Shown here piece by piece: positions 14,474-16,776 of a stretch of 16,776 nucleotides of DNA. Each line of letters begins with the position of its first letter. Positions within the stretch are counted from its first letter, which is position 1. The stretch covers positions 1 through 16,776 of the forward strand of contig CAZQEN010000156.1 of assembly GCA_964591605.1 (NCBI GenBank), read 5' to 3'. This stretch comes from CAYLLT01 sp964591605 (GTDB lineage: Bacteria > Planctomycetota > Phycisphaerae > UBA1845 > PWPN01). A program made the translations under genes and the position numbers. Under the pieces are notes generated by a model, which saw nothing but the letters and a program-made list of their open reading frames with translations, ran no database searches and was not told where the DNA came from.

Positions 14474-16441
14474 CTATTCGATCAGGGACACGGGCCGTTT
14501 GCCGCCCAGGTTGAGGAAGATCTGCTGCAAGGCGGCCTGGTAGGCTGCCACGTCACCATTCGCCACGTAGCTCTGGCCCTTTCCAATCTGGGCGCACTCT
14601 TCCATCAGCTCGATGTCCGCATCCGCTCCGACCGACACGGTATAAATCACACAGCCGTTCTGGCGATACGGTTTTCGAACCGCTGCATCCGTCGCCGCTG
14701 CAATCGTGTCGGGTCGGGCCTCGGCCTCATTCTGAGGCGAGTTCAGGTCGCCGCTGCGGACGATGTTGGCGTTGCCATCCGTCAGGAGGAAGATGATCTT
14801 CTTGGCCGCGTCCCGCGCATTGGGTGCATCATCCCGGAGAACGCCCATCAGCGTGGATGTTCCGGCGGCCTCATCGATGCCCTGCGGGATATTGGTGTTA
14901 CCGGTCCAGATGGCGGACTGAAGCTTGTCCACCTTGGCGAGCACGCTGTCGAAATCGGTCGTGAGCCATGACAGATGGTTCGGGCGATCGCCGGGCCCAT
15001 AGCCGATCTGGCCGTATCCCACCATGCCGATCTGGTCGTTGCCGTTGAGGTTCTTGATGTAGTTGATCGCGGTCTTCACACCGTCAGCGACGGCACCCAT
15101 CGGCTGTTGCGGCGCACCGGCGAAGCCCGGCGAATCATTCGCCGTGTACTTCATCATCTGAAGGTAATCGCTCATCGTTTTGAGACCGAACCGCCAGCGA
15201 AGGTCCGGATTGCCATAGCAGGTCTTGTCCGGGTCATACTTCAGGAACCGATAAGTCAGCCCGGTGTCGCTGGTGATGGTGTTGGACTTGTTGATGTCGG
15301 AGACATAATCAACGAAGGCATCCCAGGATCCGCCGAACTGCTTACTGTCGGTGGAGGGATTGGAGCTGCTGGACGGATAGGGAACCATGGTTTCGATTTC
15401 ATTGGCCTCGATGAGGTTGTCGCCGTCGCCGCCGACCTGGCCGCCGGCCTTGCCGCTCTTCCAGCGGTAGATACCCAGGGCGACGAGGACGCGCCGCCGG
15501 TAGTTGGCCTTGTCGGTGCTGCTGCTCGTGCTCGTTTCGGTTCCAGCTCCGCCCGCCGCGTTGATGACCGCCATTTCCGCCGCGGTGTAGGCGGCAGGGT
15601 TCTGCGACTGGAACGTGGCGCTCTGGTTTGCCCGGTACGCAGCCAGACTCTGACTGGTCCATTCCGACGTGAGGTTCCAGGATGCTCCGCGCTTGAGCTG
15701 CGTGAGGCCGGGGTCACCCGCGTAGTCCCAGCTCGAATCCACGGTATCGGAACCCCAGGTGTTCATGTTGCCGAAGGATGGTCCATTCTCGGCCAGGTTT
15801 CCCACCGAGCTGTCGGTGTGCATGAATTTCCAGACGTTCTTGAGGCCGGCGCCCACATCGGTGAGCCGGTAATGGATGAGCGAGCTGTCGAATGAATGCG
15901 AGAGCGAGAGGTCGAGCACGAAGCAGATGTCGCGCGGGGTCAGCACCGCGGTGGCCTGGGCAGACACGTCAGCAGTGTTGAAGCCCAGCGCGCGGGCGAA
16001 AAAGAGCGGCATGGGCCCGGTCGGGGAGCTCTGCGTCCGCCGCAGGCGCACGCGTATGGCGTTGGGTTTGACCTCGGTCGGCGTGAAGATGTACTTGTTG
16101 GTGTCCGGATTGATCGACGCGGTGCCAAACATGACGTCTGTGGCGGGATCGAGCCCGACGCCCTCGCCCAAAACGACATTCAGGTTGGCGTAGTGCTGGG
16201 CCGCGGCCCGAGCCCGAGCGAGCGGATCATCGCCCTGGTTGCCCAGCTCGGCGGCGGCGGCGAGGGCCGCGGCATCCGCGGCACGCTGCAGTTCGGCCCG
16301 GGTGTTGTAGATCACCCCGACGTCCACGGCAAGGGCCATGAAGCCCATGAGCATGGTCAGGCTGACCGCAAAAAGCACTGCGGCGGCCCCGCGGCGGCGC
16401 CACAGGAATGCACAACGTGTGACGACCTCTTTCGGTTTCAT
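14474..16441 (-). CDS. TadE/TadG-like anchored protein with a split von Willebrand factor A domain
   Basis: A 655-residue protein. RRRGAAAVLFAVSLTMLMGF (15-34) begins a TadE/TadG-type membrane anchor, followed by an alanine-rich helix (48-66). A vWA domain starts at DICFVLDLSLS (171-181), whose D177, S179 and S181 fit the metal-site DxSxS motif. It resumes only at about 450-640 with NGNDQIGMVGYG (466-477), TNIPQGID (516-523), FLLTDGNAN (551-559) and VIYTVSVGADADI (598-610). Between lies about 260 residues of insertion with a Ser/Thr-rich patch (302-309) and an EF-hand-like loop GGDGDNLIEANE (337-348). It is probably a surface or periplasmic adhesion or assembly factor of the Tad pilus. ATG at 16439-16441 is chosen because the anchor starts there; the frame remains open upstream to 16690 without similarity. 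A paralogue lies directly upstream. Confidence 0.82.
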   Translation of the reverse strand: MKPKEVVTRCAFLWRRRGAAAVLFAVSLTMLMGFMALAVDVGVIYNTRAELQRAADAAALAAAAELGNQGDDPLARARAAAQHYANLNVVLGEGVGLDPATDVMFGTASINPDTNKYIFTPTEVKPNAIRVRLRRTQSSPTGPMPLFFARALGFNTADVSAQATAVLTPRDICFVLDLSLSHSFDSSLIHYRLTDVGAGLKNVWKFMHTDSSVGNLAENGPSFGNMNTWGSDTVDSSWDYAGDPGLTQLKRGASWNLTSEWTSQSLAAYRANQSATFQSQNPAAYTAAEMAVINAAGGAGTETSTSSSTDKANYRRRVLVALGIYRWKSGKAGGQVGGDGDNLIEANEIETMVPYPSSSSNPSTDSKQFGGSWDAFVDYVSDINKSNTITSDTGLTYRFLKYDPDKTCYGNPDLRWRFGLKTMSDYLQMMKYTANDSPGFAGAPQQPMGAVADGVKTAINYIKNLNGNDQIGMVGYGQIGYGPGDRPNHLSWLTTDFDSVLAKVDKLQSAIWTGNTNIPQGIDEAAGTSTLMGVLRDDAPNARDAAKKIIFLLTDGNANIVRSGDLNSPQNEAEARPDTIAAATDAAVRKPYRQNGCVIYTVSVGADADIELMEECAQIGKGQSYVANGDVAAYQAALQQIFLNLGGKRPVSLIE

Positions 16442-16730
16442 CTCGCTATCCCCAAGTTGGTGTCCCCTTGGAGCGGCTGGAGGTTTATAGCTTCTATATA
16501 CAATTGGTTTGGGGCAGGGAGCAGACAATTCTCTGATTTTCATCTCAAGTCGATCGGTGTCAGGGGCATAGACCGATAAGACAGGGCATTCGGCGGACCA
16601 GAAGCAGACCAGCCCTCGAGCCGGCGGGATGCCCTGCGGGCATGACGAGGAGAGACTGGCGTGGGCGGCGAGAACGTGCGCCCCTGCCACTCTCAGGAAA
16701 TCAGCAGAATGCTGTGACTGGATGCTGATA
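16442..16730. promoter_or_regulatory. Spacer between tandem vWA genes with an AT-rich promoter-like block
   Basis: This 289-bp gap holds no gene. An AT-rich block at about 16485-16510, reading GTATATAGAAGCTATAAA on the minus strand, stands out in GC-rich surroundings about 45-60 bp before the ATG and offers -10-like hexamers; no convincing -35 pairs with them. A small hairpin ATGCCC-TGC-GGGCAT lies near 16629-16643. Confidence 0.35.
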
Positions 16731-16776
16731 TCATTCGATCAGCGCTACGGGCCGTTTGCCGCCGAGCTTCTTGAAG
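16731..16776 (-). CDS. C-terminal end of a second TadG-like vWA protein (partial)
   Basis: The last 15 codons before the TGA at 16731-16733 read FKKLGGKRPVALIE in frame and continue off the window. This nearly repeats the C-terminus of the neighbouring protein (FLNLGGKRPVSLIE). The match at the same position relative to the stop indicates a tandem paralogue on the same strand. Only the tail is visible, so domain content cannot be judged. Confidence 0.7.
   Translation of the reverse strand, partial: FKKLGGKRPVALIE

Noticed and set aside
1..16776. CRISPR arrays, tRNA or rRNA genes, integrase or transposase genes
   Set aside because: None seen: no regularly spaced repeats, no tRNA cloverleaf or rRNA signature found by eye, and no transposase or recombinase motifs in any plausible frame.

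Overview
The window is GC-rich bacterial DNA. It looks like a member of the Planctomycetota (Phycisphaerae/Pirellulales-like) or a related PVC lineage. The grounds are a planctomycete-style Tad pilus cluster, an exported protein with recurring TQP/TTRPAT-type linkers, and many short palindromic repeats between genes. The assignment is an inference; no rRNA or other marker gene is present.

Layout. (1) 1-1043 (+): C-terminal part of a GH38-like alpha-mannosidase whose stop codon lies in a small palindromic element. (2) 1149-5182 (-): a co-directional run, in transcription order squalene synthase, glcD, glcE. The two FAD subunits of glycolate oxidase are present, but no GlcF iron-sulfur subunit is seen. 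(3) 5183-5471: a divergent control region with overlapping candidate promoters and a roughly 150-bp inverted-repeat element that inserted at, and duplicated, the start codon of the next gene. (4) 5313-7337 (+): a large exported protein of unknown function, closed by a bidirectional terminator. (5) 7413-12546 (-): the Tad pilus motor and platform genes, transcribed cpaE, cpaF (tadA), tadB, tadC. (6) 12547-13751: about 1.2 kb with no convincing gene but several hairpins, including a second, inverted copy of the element at 1038-1110. (7) 13752-14108 (-): a small PilZ-domain protein. (8) 14474-16441 (-): a TadE/TadG-type anchored protein with a von Willebrand A domain split by a large insertion, followed by a strong terminator. 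(9) 16731-16776 (-): the last codons of a paralogue of that protein, i.e. a tandem duplication running off the window.

How the genes fit together. CpaE (assembly/localisation ATPase homologue), CpaF (secretion ATPase) and TadB/TadC (inner-membrane platform) form the core of a Flp/Tad type IVc pilus machine. The TadG-like vWA proteins are probably surface or pilus-associated components of the same apparatus. The PilZ protein between them could link it to cyclic-di-GMP. The pilin, prepilin peptidase, secretin and CpaB-like genes are not in view. Squalene synthase points to triterpenoid (hopanoid, sterol or C30 carotenoid) synthesis. GlcD/GlcE point to oxidation of glycolate or another 2-hydroxy acid.

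The most unusual signals are the start-codon-duplicating element at 5309-5477, the two-copy TGAC-bounded palindromic element, the vWA domain with an insertion of about 260 residues between its metal-site motifs, and a CpaE whose P-loop lacks both lysines.
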